NCBI GenBank assembly: GCA_016789035.1
Contig: JAEUSC010000253.1
Span: 1-7,470, forward strand
Direction: 5' to 3'
DNA: 7,470 nt
Source: Candidatus Omnitrophota bacterium
GTDB lineage: Bacteria > Omnitrophota > Gorgyraeia > Zapsychrales > Fredricksoniimonadaceae
A model generated the notes under the pieces. The model worked only from the letters and a program-made list of their open reading frames with translations, did not search any database and was not told the DNA's origin. Every line of letters starts with the position of its first letter. Within the stretch, counting starts at the first letter, position 1. Of the stretch, positions 5,830-7,470 are shown in pieces. Both the position numbers and the translations under genes were made by a program.

Positions 5830-7098
5830 TTAATACTGGAGGGGTGAAACGGTATGTATGTTAATTTGAGACGAATTCTCTACATAAACTTCACCCTGAG
5901 CGAGTGGCTTATCAGCCACCGGCATGTTGGGTTTTAATACCACTTTGATGCAACCGTCCTTTTTATCCCGAAACGTTTTGTACGCCTCCGGGCCGTCCTC
6001 AAGGTCCAACATATGCGTAATGACAAAGGAAGGATCAATCTTGCCGTCTTCAATCATCTCTAACAATAGGGGAAGATAACGCTGAACGTGCGTCTGACCA
6101 GATTTCAGTGTTAAACCCTTATTAACAATCGCACCAAACGGCATTTTATCCGGAAAGCCTATATATACGCCCGGAATCGAGACCGTTCCTCCCTTGCGGC
6201 AGCAAAAAACGGCTTCCCGCAGCGCGTGCGCGCGGTCCGTCGTTAGCTTAACCGCCGCCTTCATTTTATCCAGGCGTGCATCAATTGCGCCGACCCCGTG
6301 CGCCTCTGCGCCGACCGCATCAATGCAGCGGTCCGGCCCCCGGCCTTTGGTCATCTCCATCAGTTGATCATAAACATTTTGTGTCTCAAAATTGATAGTC
6401 TCCGCCCTGCCAAAATTTCTGGCCATCTCCAGCCGTTCAGGAACTCGGTCAATAGCAATGACGCGTCCCGCCCCTAGCATCCAAGCGCATTGAATGGAAA
6501 ACTGTCCTACAGGACCGCAGCCCCACACCGCAATTGTATCCCCGGGTTCCATTTCGCAATTCTCAGCGGCCATATATCCCGTCGGAAAAATATCTGACAG
6601 AAATAGAACTTTTTCATCGGGAAGATCAGACGTAATACATATCGGTCCCACATCGGCATAAGGCACACGCAAATATTCAGCCTGTCCGCCGGCAAAGCCG
6701 CCTAAAAGATGAGAATACCCTAACGCCGCCGCGGGCGATTGCCCCATCATCTTTCGCGCCATTGACGCGTTGGGATTTGAATTATCACACAGGGAAAACA
6801 ACGTCTTCTGACAGAAGAAGCAAGAACCGCAGGCCAGGACAAACGGCACAACCACACGGTCACCCTTCTTTAATTTCTTAACATGCGAGCCGACTTCAAC
6901 GACAATACCCATCGGTTCATGACCAAGAACATCGCCTTTTTTCATCGCCGGCATGTATCCGTCATACAGGTGCAGATCAGAACCGCAAATAGCTGTAGAG
7001 GTGATTTGTATAATAACATCGGTAGAATCAACAAGCACAGGATCAGGAACATTATCCACTTGAACATTACTTTTGGCGTGCCAACATAAAGCTCTCAT
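5830..7098 (-). CDS. Zinc-dependent alcohol dehydrogenase (formaldehyde-dehydrogenase-like MDR)
   Basis: The protein is 422 residues from the ATG at 7098, which has AAAGGGGGGCCT before it; an in-frame TTG at 7116 is less likely. It is a medium-chain dehydrogenase/reductase. Catalytic zinc ligands are Cys38 (AICGSDLH) and His60-Glu61 (LGHEPMG), with Asp168 in LSDIFPTGY. Structural zinc is held by Cys90, 93, 96 and 104. The Rossmann motif is GCGPVG (193-198), followed by Asp217 in VIAIDR, which favours NAD over NADP. Residues such as [20 protein letters not shown] place it in the formaldehyde-dehydrogenase-like subgroup common in soil bacteria, whose true substrates are mostly untested. Length is slightly above the usual 380-400 because of a polar C-terminal tail of about 30 residues ([15 protein letters not shown]...). 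It is cytosolic and forms a single-gene unit ending at the hairpin at 5787-5821. Confidence 0.94.
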   Translation of the reverse strand: MRALCWHAKSNVQVDNVPDPVLVDSTDVIIQITSTAICGSDLHLYDGYMPAMKKGDVLGHEPMGIVVEVGSHVKKLKKGDRVVVPFVLACGSCFFCQKTLFSLCDNSNPNASMARKMMGQSPAAALGYSHLLGGFAGGQAEYLRVPYADVGPICITSDLPDEKVLFLSDIFPTGYMAAENCEMEPGDTIAVWGCGPVGQFSIQCAWMLGAGRVIAIDRVPERLEMARNFGRAETINFETQNVYDQLMEMTKGRGPDRCIDAVGAEAHGVGAIDARLDKMKAAVKLTTDRAHALREAVFCCRKGGTVSIPGVYIGFPDKMPFGAIVNKGLTLKSGQTHVQRYLPLLLEMIEDGKIDPSFVITHMLDLEDGPEAYKTFRDKKDGCIKVVLKPNMPVADKPLAQGEVYVENSSQINIHTVSPLQY

Positions 7099-7228
7099 AG
7101 GCCCCCCTTTAATCAATATGTCGTGTTGGTTTTAGGAAGAAAGGATTTGCGGTTAGCAAAGGAATTTTAAAGCAAAGCAAATGAACGTGATGTTAAAGAA
7201 ACATTAAAAAATAACATTCCTTTACTCT

Positions 7229-7470
7229 TTAATTGGAAGAAACAAATTTGAGTCCGGAATGGACATTGCGAATGGCAGGAGCGAGACAGGAGAGAATCTT
7301 ATCTTTGGAGACGTAACCGCAGGATCCGGCGGCCAGACATTTTTCAGAATAATGGTCTTCAGCATGCGCTGACAAAATGATGATTTTCATACCGGCCACG
7401 GTCAGACGGGAAATTTCTTTTAAGAAGGCCTCTTCACCACCAAATTCCTGATGCATGATATCGATCACAA
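7229..7470 (-). CDS. Response-regulator receiver domain, C-terminal part, no output domain
   Basis: The gene enters from the right edge; 80 codons are visible, ending at TAA (7231-7229). The segment is the second half of a CheY-like receiver domain. The phospho-acceptor Asp is encoded at 7462-7460 (VIDIM), the switch Ser is in KIIILSAH, and the conserved Lys is in GYVSKDK. The helix5 region (LAPAIRNVHSGLKFVS) resembles receivers of the NarL/FixJ type, which normally continue into a LuxR-type HTH. Here the protein stops four residues after KFV, and no HTH is found in any frame downstream. It is therefore a single-domain regulator, or one whose output domain precedes the receiver. The usual Met-Pro after the Asp is replaced by Met-His-Gln-Glu. 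The partner kinase is outside the window. Confidence 0.85.
   Translation of the reverse strand, partial: VIDIMHQEFGGEEAFLKEISRLTVAGMKIIILSAHAEDHYSEKCLAAGSCGYVSKDKILSCLAPAIRNVHSGLKFVSSN

Noticed and set aside
7190..7217. ATGTTA/TAACAT inverted repeat after the response regulator as a terminator
   Set aside because: The stem is only 6 AT-rich pairs, too weak for an intrinsic terminator.
1..7470. CRISPR arrays, tRNA/rRNA genes, insertion sequences, phage attachment sites
   Set aside because: No regularly spaced repeats, tRNA-like cloverleaf, transposase motifs or terminal inverted repeats with target duplications were seen.

Overview
The window looks like a piece of a Gram-negative bacterial chromosome. 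The signs are an LPS-type heptosyltransferase, several Sec-type signal peptides, a TonB-dependent-receptor plug domain, a YceI lipocalin-like protein and very regular AAGGAGG-type ribosome binding sites. Every gene I can support lies on the minus strand, so transcription runs from high to low coordinates. The phylum cannot be fixed from sequence alone. The mix of small LTxxQ periplasmic proteins, S8 proteases with a C-terminal beta domain and GT9 enzymes would suit an environmental lineage such as Omnitrophota or Bdellovibrionota, but that is only a guess.

Layout in transcription order, right to left. (1) 7470-7229: 3' end of a response-regulator receiver domain that stops without an output domain. 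(2) 7098-5830: zinc-dependent alcohol/formaldehyde-type dehydrogenase, followed by a hairpin terminator. (3) 5649-5539: a 36-residue single-span membrane protein, with a palindromic promoter upstream and a terminator downstream. (4) 5263-2801: a large secreted or outer-membrane protein joining a TonB-dependent-receptor plug and partial barrel to a complete subtilisin-like (S8) protease. It is translationally coupled to (5) 2808-2197, a YceI-family periplasmic protein. (6) 1740-1195: a DJ-1/PfpI deglycase-like protein resembling YhbO, with a strong bidirectional terminator. (7) 943-662 and 637-473: a Spy/CpxP-like LTxxQ periplasmic protein and a 54-residue charged protein in one operon, ending at a structured RNA element. 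(8) 310-1: the N-terminal part of a GT9 heptosyltransferase.

Several genes (DJ-1/YhbO-like, Zn-dehydrogenase, Spy-like, YceI, small membrane protein) are of types often linked to envelope or carbonyl stress. The neighbourhood reads as a set of short, separately terminated stress-type units, not one pathway. The item most deserving attention is the plug-S8 protease fusion and its coupled YceI partner: both halves are recognisable, the catalytic triad is intact and the reading frame is unbroken. Two small genes (54 and 36 residues) are easily missed by length-based gene callers. The one long gene-free stretch (1741-2196) holds only weak hairpins.
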